From contig JAJYYA010000062.1 of NCBI GenBank assembly GCA_021801345.1, positions 1 through 50,544 of the forward strand: 50,544 bases of DNA, written 5' to 3'. The notes under the pieces were generated by a model. The model ran no database searches. It saw only the letters and a list, made by a program, of their open reading frames with translations, and was not told the DNA's origin. Positions 1-8,077 of the stretch are shown piece by piece. A program made the translations under genes and the position numbers. Within the stretch, counting starts at the first letter, position 1; every line of letters begins with the position of its first letter. This stretch comes from Nitrospirota bacterium (GTDB taxonomy: Bacteria; Nitrospirota; Leptospirillia; Leptospirillales; Leptospirillaceae).

Positions 1-1
1 G

Positions 2-601
2 AGCCACAAGATCCTCTACGAGTACCTCACGGGAGCCACGACCGTCGTCGTTAAAAAGCGCGAGGAAGGTCAGAGGAAAAAGAAAAAACTCACCTACGCC
101 TACCGGTTCATGAACGATGTGCCGCTCAATGGCGGGGAGAACGCTCTCCGGGGAAACTGGTTCGAGGTCACCGTGACCGAAGAGGGCCAAGAAAAGCCCG
201 TCTTCTTCAACACCTGGGTCACATCGCACCGCGTCACGAAGGAGAATGTGGAAGATCTCGTCCGCTTCGGCAGGAGCCGGTGGAAGGTGGAGAACGAGAA
301 CAACAACACGCTCAAGACCAAGGGCTACAACCTCGAGCACAACTTCGGCCACGGGGAGCAGTTCCTCTCCAACACCTTGGCCACCCTCAACATCCTCACC
401 TTTCTTCTGCATACGGCCCAGGAGTTCTGGGATCAGGTCTACAGGACCGCCCGTTCCCTCCTGCCGCGACAGGTCCTCTTCCAGTACATGCGCACGCTGA
501 CGACCTTCATCATCTTCGAGTCGTTCGAGCAGCTTCTGGAGGTGATCCTCTCCCGCGGGGAGCCGAAGTACAAGCTCGTTCCCCTTTCCGACACGAGCTG
601 A
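2..601 (+). CDS. DDE transposase, C-terminal part (5' end outside window)
   Basis: The open frame enters from the left edge with no start codon, so only about the last 199 residues are present. They contain a stretch RWKVENENNNT followed by KGYNLEHNFGHG. This is the pattern seen around the catalytic glutamate of IS4-like/ISNCY-type DDE transposases (RWKIENExxN...GYNLEH). The Glu in KVENE is the likely third acidic residue. The remaining C-terminus is helical and ends in a normal TGA. I cannot see the left part of the element or its terminal repeats, so neither the IS family nor activity can be settled. No inverted repeat is obvious just after the stop. Its presence marks the left edge as a mobile-element insertion next to the tRNA-Leu gene. 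Confidence 0.8.
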   Translation, partial: SHKILYEYLTGATTVVVKKREEGQRKKKKLTYAYRFMNDVPLNGGENALRGNWFEVTVTEEGQEKPVFFNTWVTSHRVTKENVEDLVRFGRSRWKVENENNNTLKTKGYNLEHNFGHGEQFLSNTLATLNILTFLLHTAQEFWDQVYRTARSLLPRQVLFQYMRTLTTFIIFESFEQLLEVILSRGEPKYKLVPLSDTS

Positions 602-845
602 TCCCCCGACTCTCCGCCCCTCCTTAACGACGACCTCCGACCTTTCGCGCGATTCCTGGCGCCGAGACCCGCGTCCTGCGTCTTCGCTTCGAGCCTTCCA
701 CAGCCACTCCCCCCCAGACCTGGCGACCCTCCCACGAGGGGGTCTATCGACGAAGAGGGCCTGAGGACAATGGGTTCACTCGACTCCTACGACGGATCCC
801 TCTTCTGACAAGATATTTGGAATAGCTGAAATAAAATCGGGACAG

Positions 846-874
846 TTGATTTGATGTGGGTGAGTCAGTATAAT
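846..874 (+). promoter_or_regulatory. Promoter for tRNA-Leu
   Basis: A -35-like TTGATT (846-851) and a perfect TATAAT (869-874) are separated by 17 bp. The predicted transcription start is near 881, about 36 nt before the tRNA. The rest of the 602-916 gap between the transposase stop and the tRNA holds no convincing gene. Confidence 0.6.
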
Positions 875-916
875 CAAGAAGTTTTTTCCCTCGGTTCCGG
901 CTTCCTTTTTGAATGT

Positions 917-1000
917 GCCGAAGTGGTGGAATGGTAGACACGCACGTTTGAGGGGCGTGTGGGGAAACCCGTGCGGGTTCAAGTCCCGCCTTCGGCACCA
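917..1000 (+). tRNA. tRNA-Leu (anticodon GAG)
   Basis: The acceptor stem GCCGAAG (917-923) pairs with CTTCGGC (990-996). It is followed by discriminator A and an encoded CCA (998-1000). The anticodon stem CACGT/GCGTG encloses the seven-base loop TTGAGGG, giving anticodon GAG (Leu, reads CUC/CUU). A long variable arm and the T arm GCGGGTTCAAGTCCCGC fit a class II leucine tRNA. A run of T follows at 1001-1006 and may end the transcript. Confidence 0.95.
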
Positions 1001-1119
1001 TTTTTTCTTGCCGTATTTTCCGGCATTTCTTCCGAAAAGACCCCGCGCATGGCTAATGATATTTCCGGAGAGTTAAAGATCCTTCCGTCCTTCCAGGCCT
1101 CCCTTTCAGGATTTCTTCC

Positions 1120-1755
1120 TTGATCGAACTTGTGACCCATCTCCAGCCCGTGCTCCCCGATCGCTGGGAGTCCCTTCTCGCCGCCGACAAAGAGGAGCTT
1201 TTCCGGATCCTCTACGAACGTTCCTTCATCCATCGTCCGGACCGTCCCTTCACGCTCTCCTCCGGGAAGACCAGCCCCGTCTACGTCGACTGCAAGAAGA
1301 CGACTCTGGGGCATTCCCGGGCCCAGTACCTGATTGGCCATCTGATCTACCACCGGATCTCGCGGCTCGATGCCGACGGAATCGGAGGGCTGACCCTCGG
1401 AGCCGACCCGATCGCTGTCGCCGCGTCGCTCGTCAGCGGGCTTTACCGGAGGCCCGTGCCGTCCTTTGTCGTCCGCAAGGAAATCAAGGGCCATGGAACG
1501 AAAAATCCCGTCGAGGGGGAGCTTGTTCCGGGAGCCCGTGTGGTGGTCGTGGAGGATGTCGTGACCACGGGGGCCTCCGGTATGAGGGCGGTCGATGTCT
1601 GCCGGGAGTGCGGGTACGAAGTCCTGGAGGTGTTGGCTCTGGTCGACCGGGAGGAGGAGGGACGGGCCCGCTTCGAGAAGGCCGGGGTTCCCTTCTACTC
1701 CTTCTTTACTCTCTCCGACTTTCTTGCCCACGACAGGGAGATTCGCTCCCTCTGA
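1120..1755 (+). CDS. pyrE: Orotate phosphoribosyltransferase
   Basis: A 211-residue protein of normal PyrE length. It transfers ribose-5-phosphate from PRPP to orotate, giving OMP, the penultimate step of cytosolic UMP synthesis. The PRPP-binding loop VVEDVVTTGASG is clear (Glu145-Asp146), and the N-terminal FTLSSGKTSPVYVD motif typical of PyrE is present near residue 44. The KEIKGHGTKN stretch matches the flexible catalytic loop. Translation most likely starts at TTG 1120, with AGG at 1108-1110 as a weak ribosome site. It stands alone between tRNA-Leu and the small membrane-peptide gene, with no other pyrimidine genes near. Confidence 0.95.
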   Translation: MIELVTHLQPVLPDRWESLLAADKEELFRILYERSFIHRPDRPFTLSSGKTSPVYVDCKKTTLGHSRAQYLIGHLIYHRISRLDADGIGGLTLGADPIAVAASLVSGLYRRPVPSFVVRKEIKGHGTKNPVEGELVPGARVVVVEDVVTTGASGMRAVDVCRECGYEVLEVLALVDREEEGRARFEKAGVPFYSFFTLSDFLAHDREIRSL

Positions 1756-1858
1756 GGCGACGCCCCCGATCAGGAAACGTCCCGGGACAATCGACACGGC
1801 GAGAGCTCCGGGTTCCGGTGGGCCTCCTCGGGGCGCCGAATTTTTGTTTTTTGGGGTG

Positions 1859-1887
1859 TTGACCTGTCCCTTTCACTGGGGTATATT
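1859..1887 (+). promoter_or_regulatory. Strong promoter before the 45-residue membrane peptide
   Basis: TTGACC (1859-1864) and TATATT (1882-1887) are separated by 17 bp, so transcription should start near 1894. The leader then contains a small hairpin, AGTCCG (1902-1907) pairing with CGGACT (1914-1919), before the ribosome site at about 1952. Confidence 0.6.
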
Positions 1888-1961
1888 GTCCTTTGCCAAT
1901 AAGTCCGATTTTTCGGACTCAAGAATCCGGGATCACCGATAACCTAGACGCGGGGGATGCG

Positions 1962-2096
1962 ATGCCTTACAAGATGGGTTCCTTTAATCCGACCGATGCC
2001 AACTATGCCAACATGACCCTGACGGTTGTCTTCATCGTTCTGACCGGTGCGGCTCTCCTGACGGCCTTCACCATCATGAAGACCTTCGAAAAGTAA
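1962..2096 (+). CDS. Small single-span membrane protein, 44 residues
   Basis: I do not recognise a family. The peptide starts MPYKMGSFNPTDAN, has one transmembrane helix (about residues 18-36) and ends in a short basic tail, MKTFEK. ATG 1962 is preferred over an upstream in-frame start at 1893 because it follows GGGGGA at the right distance and because the upstream part looks like leader sequence. Size and topology resemble accessory subunits of respiratory complexes such as CcoQ/CydX-type peptides, but no motif proves this. It has its own near-consensus promoter and leader hairpin. Confidence 0.6.
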   Translation: MPYKMGSFNPTDANYANMTLTVVFIVLTGAALLTAFTIMKTFEK

Positions 2097-2230
2097 GATC
2101 TTTTTTTCCTGCCGGAGAGTGGAGGGACGAGTGTTCGGCTTCTCTTTCCGCTGAGTCGGCCGGCGAGTACATTTGTACCATTTGGCATAATTCTGACGCA
2201 TACATTCCTGAGGGCGGGGTTATCCCGGAT

Positions 2231-2271
2231 GCGGGCCGTTTCGGTCCGGCTCCGGGCCTCCCGCCTTTTTT
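2231..2271 (+). terminator. Possible terminator after the small membrane-peptide gene
   Basis: GCGGG (2231-2235) can pair with CCCGC (2260-2264) and a run of T follows to 2272. The inner part of the stem is imperfect, so this is a weak call. Confidence 0.3.
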
Positions 2272-2302
2272 TTCCCTGCACTCCTGAACCGTTCGGGAAG
2301 CC

Positions 2303-4663
2303 TTGAAAAAATTTCTTCTGTTTTCTCTCGCCTTTTTCCTCGTCGTCGGAGTCTCCTCCGGGGTGGCAGGCTATTTCGCCTACAAGAAAATCGTAGCGGG
2401 AGTGCCTTCTGTCGACTTCCTCCGGCATTATGTGCCGTTCACGACATCCCACATCTATGACAGGAACGGGCAGAAGATCGGCTCCTTCTACAAGGAGCGG
2501 CGCGAGTATCTTCCCCTGGGCCGGATTCCCCCGCTTGTCGTCCACAGCATCCTGGCCGTCGAAGACGAACACTTCTACGAGCACGGAGCCCTGGCGTACG
2601 GCTCGATCATCCGGGCGGCCCTTTCGGACGCTCTGGCGGGCTACCTCCGCGAGGGGGCGAGCACCATCACCCAGCAGCTCGCCAGAAACATCTTTCTCAC
2701 CCACAAGAAGACCTTTATCCGAAAGATCCGCGAGGCGCTTCTCTCCTACCGCATCGAAAAGGTCCTGACGAAGGACGAGATCCTCGAACTCTACCTGAAC
2801 CAGATCTATCTCGGAGAAGGGGCCTACGGGGTCTCTGCGGCGGCGCACACCTACTTCGGGAAGCCTCTCTCCGACCTGACTCTTCCCGAGGCGGCGATGA
2901 TCGCCGGCATGATCCGCTCCCCCATCGAGTTTTCTCCTCTTTTGCATCCCGAGGCCGCCAAGAGGCGACAGCTCGTCGTTCTCCAGCGTATGGTCCAGGT
3001 CCACTATATCACTCAAGAGGCGAAGACGAAGGCCTATGCGGCTCCTCTGGAGCTTGTTCCCCCTTCCCATTCCGCAAGCCCGAGCGCCTATTTTCTCGAG
3101 TATGTCCGCCAGAAGCTCGAGCGCGAGATGCCGTCGAAGAAGCTTTTTGGAGGAGGGCTCCGGATCTTCACGACCCTCGACCTTCGGGTCCAGCTCGCCG
3201 CCAACAAGGCCCTTCGAAAAGGCCTTCGTGCGATCGACAGGCGCCAGGGCTTTCGGGGAGCGCTCCGGACAGTCAAGGGCAAGGATCTGGCAAAGATCCG
3301 TTCCAAGACAGTCCCGGCGGCCACGGCCCACGATCTCGAGGATCTCTCCGGGAAGCGCCTCGACGCAACCGTCCTGAGCGTGTCGGATCGGGAGGCCAGG
3401 ATCTCGGTCGACAATCGTCTCGGGCGTATCGATGTCGACCACGCCCAGTGGGCCCGTACCGTTCTTTTGCGCCCGGAGGTCAACCGGGGCCGGAAGGTGC
3501 TCAACCCCTTTTCTCTCTCCCGGATCCTCAAGCCGGGCTTTGTCGTCAGAGTCCATATCCTTTCGTCTTTCAAGGGCAAGAGAGGGTGGATCCTCGACGC
3601 CTCTCTCGATCAGGTTCCGCTCGTACAGGGAGCGGTGGTGGCTCTTGACCCCAAGACCGGCGGGATCCTTGCGATGGCGGGAGGATACAGCTTCGCCCGG
3701 AGCAAGTTCAATCGGGCCGTTCAGGCTCTCAGACAACCCGGTTCCGCCTTCAAGGTGATCGACTATGGTGCCGCCCTCGAAAAAGGCTTCTCTCCGGGAT
3801 CGATCCTCAACGACTCTCCGCTGGTCTTTTTCGACCGTATCCACAAGCGCGTCTGGCGCCCAAAGGACTTCGAGGCGGGATTTCTGGGGCCGGTACCGAT
3901 GAGGAAGGCCCTGGCCGAATCGATCAATCTGGCCACCATCCGTCTCGTCCGCCGGGTGGGTGTCGGATCGGTGATCTCATTTGCCAGAAGGCTCGGGATT
4001 ACCACCCCCCTTCCGCATGACCTGACGCTGGCCCTGGGGTCCGCCACCGTCAAGCCGATCGAGATTACCGGGGCCTACGCCGTCATTGCCAACGGAGGGG
4101 TCCGGGAAAAGATCCATGCGGTCGATCGCGTCTTCGACTACAACAAGACAACGATCTACCGCACTCTTCCCGATCCCCGTCCGGTCTACGATCCCGCGAG
4201 AAGCTACCTCATGATCTCCATGATGGAGAGCGTCATCAAGGAAGGGACGGGGAAGGACGCACTTTCTCTGGGAGTGCTTCTTGCCGGAAAGACGGGGACG
4301 ACCAACAATTTCAAGGACGCCTGGTTCATCGGGTTCTCTCCGGACCTTGTCGTCGGCGTTTACACGGGGATGGACGACCACCGCTCCATGGGCCGCGGCG
4401 AATTTGGAGCCAAGGCGGCCCTTCCTATTTGGATCGATGTCATGCGGGAGTCCCTTCCCTACTTTCCGGGGGGACACACCTTTACCATTCCCGACGATAT
4501 CGTCGATGTCAGGATCGATCCGGAGACCGGCTTGCGCGTTCCTCTGACCGCCCAGAAGTTCGTCGTAGAGGAGTACAAGAAGGGGGAGGAGCCTCCGGCG
4601 GAGTCGTCGACCGGCCCGCCCCTTCCCGATGCCGGTCTCTACAACCTGAACGGGGCCCCCTGA
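2303..4663 (+). CDS. mrcA: Class A penicillin-binding protein (PBP1A type)
   Basis: A bifunctional peptidoglycan synthase of 786 residues anchored by an N-terminal helix (about residues 3-26). The GT51 glycosyltransferase domain follows, with the catalytic AVEDEHFYEHG motif (Glu87) and GASTITQQLARN. An insert of about 150 residues (OB-like region) precedes the transpeptidase domain. The three penicillin-binding motifs are intact: SAFK (Ser481, Lys484), SIN (Ser540-Asn542) and KTG (663-665). The start is TTG 2303, after GGGAAG. It acts in the periplasm, polymerising and crosslinking glycan strands. Its length is normal for PBP1A and nothing looks truncated. It appears monocistronic. Confidence 0.95.
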   Translation: MKKFLLFSLAFFLVVGVSSGVAGYFAYKKIVAGVPSVDFLRHYVPFTTSHIYDRNGQKIGSFYKERREYLPLGRIPPLVVHSILAVEDEHFYEHGALAYGSIIRAALSDALAGYLREGASTITQQLARNIFLTHKKTFIRKIREALLSYRIEKVLTKDEILELYLNQIYLGEGAYGVSAAAHTYFGKPLSDLTLPEAAMIAGMIRSPIEFSPLLHPEAAKRRQLVVLQRMVQVHYITQEAKTKAYAAPLELVPPSHSASPSAYFLEYVRQKLEREMPSKKLFGGGLRIFTTLDLRVQLAANKALRKGLRAIDRRQGFRGALRTVKGKDLAKIRSKTVPAATAHDLEDLSGKRLDATVLSVSDREARISVDNRLGRIDVDHAQWARTVLLRPEVNRGRKVLNPFSLSRILKPGFVVRVHILSSFKGKRGWILDASLDQVPLVQGAVVALDPKTGGILAMAGGYSFARSKFNRAVQALRQPGSAFKVIDYGAALEKGFSPGSILNDSPLVFFDRIHKRVWRPKDFEAGFLGPVPMRKALAESINLATIRLVRRVGVGSVISFARRLGITTPLPHDLTLALGSATVKPIEITGAYAVIANGGVREKIHAVDRVFDYNKTTIYRTLPDPRPVYDPARSYLMISMMESVIKEGTGKDALSLGVLLAGKTGTTNNFKDAWFIGFSPDLVVGVYTGMDDHRSMGRGEFGAKAALPIWIDVMRESLPYFPGGHTFTIPDDIVDVRIDPETGLRVPLTAQKFVVEEYKKGEEPPAESSTGPPLPDAGLYNLNGAP

Positions 4664-4856
4664 CCTCTCTGTAAGACCTCCTTCCGAGACTGCCGGGGGC
4701 AAGAATCCGGAGGCTTATCCCGGAGGTCCCTTCCGATCTTCTCGCGTTTTTCCCTGAGAGTTTGTAGTATTGAGTCAAGACGAGCAGATAGATCTTGTCT
4801 GCCGGCGGGGGTCTTTCGTGGGCGGGTTTTCTTGGATCGACGAGCGGGGGCGCGGA

Positions 4857-5348
4857 ATGGAAGAAAAGTCTTTGGGCGAGAGCCATAAGAATCTGTCCGG
4901 AAAGGACCTTTCGGAAGATCTTCTCCGGGAAATCCGTCGACTGGCGGAGAGAACCGACCAGCGGCTCGCTCAGATCAAGGACGAGATCGGGGAGATGGAC
5001 GAGCGAAACCGCCGGGCCTACGAAAGTCTTTCCGCCTCGATAAGACCCGACAGGAAGGAGTGGACGCTGATCGCGGGAGGGGCGGGCGTGGTGGCGGTCC
5101 TTCTCGTCGCTCTCCTTCTTCTCCTTTCCCGGTCAGAGACCCCTCCCGGGCCCGTCAAGGGCGAGACCGGACTCGCCCGCCCCGATCAGATGGGGGAGAA
5201 GGACCGGTACGTCTATTTTGTGGGTCGCTGGTATCTGGGGGTTCGCGACCGCATGTCGACCTCGGAGAGGAAATTCCTCGAAAACTACCTGAAGCCCTTC
5301 GACAACATCGATGCCGACCTGAAGGCCAGGAAGGAGGCGGGGCTTTAA
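4857..5348 (+). CDS. Membrane-anchored hypothetical with N-terminal coiled coil
   Basis: I do not recognise the family. The 163-residue product has a charged, helical N-terminal part (about residues 15-60, heptad-like, probably cytoplasmic coiled coil). One transmembrane helix follows (about 70-90), then a Pro-rich linker and a short C-terminal domain containing YVYFVGRWYLGVRD. ATG 4857 has GGGGGCGCGGA upstream. An in-frame TTG at 4770 would add 29 residues without hydrophobic or conserved features. It lies downstream of the penicillin-binding protein gene, but the roughly 190 bp gap argues against tight coupling. Confidence 0.65.
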   Translation: MEEKSLGESHKNLSGKDLSEDLLREIRRLAERTDQRLAQIKDEIGEMDERNRRAYESLSASIRPDRKEWTLIAGGAGVVAVLLVALLLLLSRSETPPGPVKGETGLARPDQMGEKDRYVYFVGRWYLGVRDRMSTSERKFLENYLKPFDNIDADLKARKEAGL

Positions 5349-5560
5349 AAAAAGGGGAGTTTTTCGGGGGGGCGGACAATATTTCCAAGTTCTTCCTGAA
5401 AACCCTCTTGGTAGCCCTTCTGAAGTCCTTCCCGTAACCCTCCCTCTTTGAACATTTGCACGTGCAGCCCCTCGCTTAGTCCACGGGGCAAGAAGGGAAT
5501 GTTCGTGCAAATGTTCAACTTTCCCGAAAAAGACGTTCCCGAAGACAAAGCCTGCGATGC
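5349..5560. other. Non-coding gap with an Rpn-like minus-strand tail and a 15-bp inverted repeat
   Basis: No complete gene is seen. On the minus strand (about 5345-5548) an open frame ends in GLREGLQKGYQEGFQEE. That is the Glu/Gly/Gln-rich repeat style found at the C-terminus of Rpn/PD-(D/E)XK transposase-like nucleases, so it may be a decayed fragment. Within it, TTGAACATTTGCACG (5448-5462) and its exact reverse complement (5504-5518) form a perfect inverted repeat with a 41-bp spacer. Confidence 0.4.
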
Positions 5561-5640
5561 GCGCCATTTAAAGTGGCGCTATATATTCTAATCGCGCCAT
5601 ATAGCGACTATAATATGGCGCAATAGAATAATCGCGCCAT
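5561..5640 (+). promoter_or_regulatory. Operator array and promoter of the first fic gene
   Basis: Five half-sites alternate in orientation: GCGCCA(T) at 5561-5567, 5594-5600 and 5634-5640, and (A)TGGCGC at 5574-5579 and 5615-5621. They are about 13-21 bp apart. The sequence TAATCGCGCCATA is repeated directly at 5589-5601 and 5629-5641. A perfect -10 box TATAAT (5609-5614) sits between two sites, so a bound protein would cover the promoter. Auto-repression by the winged-helix part of the Fic protein is the simple reading, but that is inference. Confidence 0.6.
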
Positions 5641-5655
5641 AACGGAGACGAAATC

Positions 5656-7047
5656 ATGCCGAAGCGAGTCCTCCAACCCGAACTCGACGCTGTCGTCCAA
5701 GCGGTTGCACAATTTCCAGAAGGGGCTTCTCTTGAGGAAGTCAGCCACGCGCTCGAGTTGAAGCTACCCCGCCGCACTTTACAGCGCCGCTTGGCGCAAC
5801 TTGTCGGACAGCAACGGTTGACCGTTTCCGGACGTGGGCGGGCGAGCCGCTACCGGCGGCCTTCTGTCAAAATTTCTGCCGTGTTGGTGGGAAGTTCCAA
5901 TCTAACAAGCGATTTGTCGGTCTATATTCCGGTTTCTCCGGAAGGAGAGGCTGTGCGACAGGCCGTCCGTGCACCGATACAAAATCGCCAACCGGTGGGA
6001 TACAACCGGAAATTTCTTGATGCGTACAGGCCTAATCAAACCTTTTACCTCCCTGAGGAAATCCGTCGCCGGCTGCTCGAGACGGGCCGCTCGCCCGATG
6101 GTCACCGGCCTGCAGGGACTTATGTGCGCCAGATTTTCGATCGTTTGCTTGTCGACCTGTCGTGGAACTCCAGTCGTTTGGAAGGCAATACATACTCCTT
6201 GCTGGATACGGAACGACTTCTAAAGCTGGGAGAGGCCGCCGATGGGAAGGATATTCGTGAAACACAGATGATCCTGAACCACAAGGCCGCGATCGAACTG
6301 CTGGTCGAACAGTCCACCGAGGTCGGGTTCAACCGTTACACCATTTTGAACCTTCATGCGCTGCTGTCAGAAAACCTGCTCGCCGACCCGGCCGCCGGCG
6401 GACGTTTGCGCGCCATACCGGTAAAGATCGGCGGCACGGTCTACCATCCGTTGGAGGTGCCGCAATTGATCGAGGAATGTTTTAACCATATTCTCGAAAC
6501 CGCTTCGGCGATTGTCGATCCGTTCGAGCAAGCTTTCTTTTCCATGGTGCACCTCCCCTACCTGCAGCCGTTCGAGGATGTAAACAAGCGAGTTTCGCGC
6601 CTCGCCGCGAATTTGCCGCTTATCCGAGAGAATCTGAGCCCATTGTCGTTCATCGACATGCCGGAGAAAGCATACGTCGACGGAATCATTGGGGTCTACG
6701 AAGTGAACCGCGTCGAGTTGCTGCGCGATGTTTTCGTGTGGGCCTATGAGCGATCATGCGCACGTTACGTGGCGGTGCGTCAGTCTCTCGGAGATCCGGA
6801 CCCGTTTCGCCTGCGCTATCGGGCCCTGGTGACAGAAATGGTCTCCAGTGTCGTTAGGGGGAAGATGGACAAAAAGACCGCTGCAACGTTCATCAAGCAT
6901 CGGGCTGACGAGGATATCCCGCAGAAAGATCGGATGCGATTTATCGAAGTGATTGAGACGTCGCTCATGGGTCTCCATGCGGGGAACATCGCACGCTATA
7001 GTTTGCGACCGTCTCAGTACCAGAACTGGAAGGAAACCTGGCTTTGA
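5656..7047 (+). CDS. Fic-family protein with winged-helix N-terminus and altered Fic motif
   Basis: A 463-residue protein. Residues 1-75 look like a winged helix-turn-helix, and residues about 130-400 form a Fic (AMP-transfer) fold. The auto-inhibitory motif (S/T)xxxE(G/N) is present as SSRLEGN (Ser172, Glu176, Gly177). The core motif, normally HxFx(D/E)GN(G/K)RxxR, reads QPFEDVNKRVSR (304-315): the catalytic His is Gln304 and the Gly is Val309, while Asn310, Lys311 and Arg312 remain. AMP transfer is therefore doubtful. ATG 5656 follows GGAG at 5644-5647. Base use is less GC-biased than in the flanking core genes, suggesting transfer. Upstream operators suggest autoregulation. Confidence 0.85.
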   Translation: MPKRVLQPELDAVVQAVAQFPEGASLEEVSHALELKLPRRTLQRRLAQLVGQQRLTVSGRGRASRYRRPSVKISAVLVGSSNLTSDLSVYIPVSPEGEAVRQAVRAPIQNRQPVGYNRKFLDAYRPNQTFYLPEEIRRRLLETGRSPDGHRPAGTYVRQIFDRLLVDLSWNSSRLEGNTYSLLDTERLLKLGEAADGKDIRETQMILNHKAAIELLVEQSTEVGFNRYTILNLHALLSENLLADPAAGGRLRAIPVKIGGTVYHPLEVPQLIEECFNHILETASAIVDPFEQAFFSMVHLPYLQPFEDVNKRVSRLAANLPLIRENLSPLSFIDMPEKAYVDGIIGVYEVNRVELLRDVFVWAYERSCARYVAVRQSLGDPDPFRLRYRALVTEMVSSVVRGKMDKKTAATFIKHRADEDIPQKDRMRFIEVIETSLMGLHAGNIARYSLRPSQYQNWKETWL

Positions 7048-7255
7048 TTCTTTTTTTTCGTCGATCAACTCCCTCGCGCCTTTCGGGCGGAACTCGTCTT
7101 TTCCAGGCCGCTGGGCGGCTCCCGGGGGGGCCAGGACCTCGGAGAGGCGGAGGGGAAGGGATCAGGGGCGGGGTCCGTGGTATGAGGAGGATCAAGATGA
7201 CGGGGAGGGGATCGGAGCCCTCCCGGACGGGACTTTGAGTGTGTTCAGACAAGAA

Positions 7256-8077
7256 TCACCGTGAGCGCGCAAGCTTCCTTCTGGGATCTTCGGGTCGAGG
7301 CTTGCTGTCGACGTAGGCGGCGACGTCCCATGCCTCCTGGTCCGAGAGGCTCTTGCCCTTGGAAAGGGGCATGTTCATCCGGAGAAAGCCCGCGAGCTCC
7401 CGGACGTTGTAAAATCCGGCTCCCTTGTTGAAGGAATGGGGACCCCATACGGGAGGGAAAGCGACCTGTCCAAGGTCGGCCTGGGTTCCCTGGCCGTCGA
7501 GGCCGTGACAGAGTGCGCAGCGGGCCTCAAAAAGGACTTTTCCCCTGCGGAGGCTGGGAGATCTTTCGGGCTTGGAGAGGCGAACGATTCCCTGGCCTTT
7601 GAGATAGAGCCCGACGGGGGCTCCCCGGGAGACCCAGTAGCTGTAAGCCACGATGGCCTTCATGGTCTCGCTGTCGACGGGAGGGGGGGTTCCGTTCAAG
7701 GAGAACCGGAAGCAGCCCTGAATGCGTTCCTCGAAGGTGTTGACCTTGTGGTTCTTTGCCCGGTAGCGGGGGTAGGTCCCGTAGGCTCCCCAGAGGGGAG
7801 CGCTGTAGGGCTTGATCCCCCGGTCGAGATGGCAGGATTCGCACGTCAGATCGTTGCCCACGTATTTTTTTGCATAAAGATTGGTGTGGATGAAGATCAG
7901 CTCCCCTTTCCGGATCAGGCGGCCCAGAGGTCCGTCTGGCAGGGCCCCCTCGGCGGGAGGGGCGAAGAACTGGAAGTTTTTGTTGCCGGAGGCAAGCGCG
8001 GCTCGGGGGGAAAGGGTCGCAAAAAGAACCAGGCAAACGAGAAAGGTCATTTCCGGGAGAGCAAGGCCTTTTTTCAT
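7256..8077 (-). CDS. tsdA: Dihaem cytochrome c resembling thiosulfate dehydrogenase TsdA
   Basis: A 273-residue periplasmic protein with a Sec signal peptide (residues 1-30, cleavage near AALASG). It has two haem c sites, CESCH (79-83) and CALCH (187-191). The segment between them follows the TsdA pattern: CxxCHLDxG, a P.YR element, then NTFEERIQGCFRFSLNG. Cys122 occupies the place of the unusual cysteine axial ligand of haem 1 in TsdA. TsdA oxidises two thiosulfates to tetrathionate, or the reverse. ATG at 8077 is chosen over a longer frame because it gives the signal peptide and overlaps the upstream gene stop by four bases (ATGA). An alternative is another dihaem oxidase of the same superfamily. 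Confidence 0.75.
   Translation of the reverse strand: MKKGLALPEMTFLVCLVLFATLSPRAALASGNKNFQFFAPPAEGALPDGPLGRLIRKGELIFIHTNLYAKKYVGNDLTCESCHLDRGIKPYSAPLWGAYGTYPRYRAKNHKVNTFEERIQGCFRFSLNGTPPPVDSETMKAIVAYSYWVSRGAPVGLYLKGQGIVRLSKPERSPSLRRGKVLFEARCALCHGLDGQGTQADLGQVAFPPVWGPHSFNKGAGFYNVRELAGFLRMNMPLSKGKSLSDQEAWDVAAYVDSKPRPEDPRRKLARSR

Noticed and set aside
2003-3844. Long minus-strand open frame opposite the penicillin-binding protein gene
   Set aside because: Antisense shadow; the plus-strand frame has all catalytic motifs and normal length.
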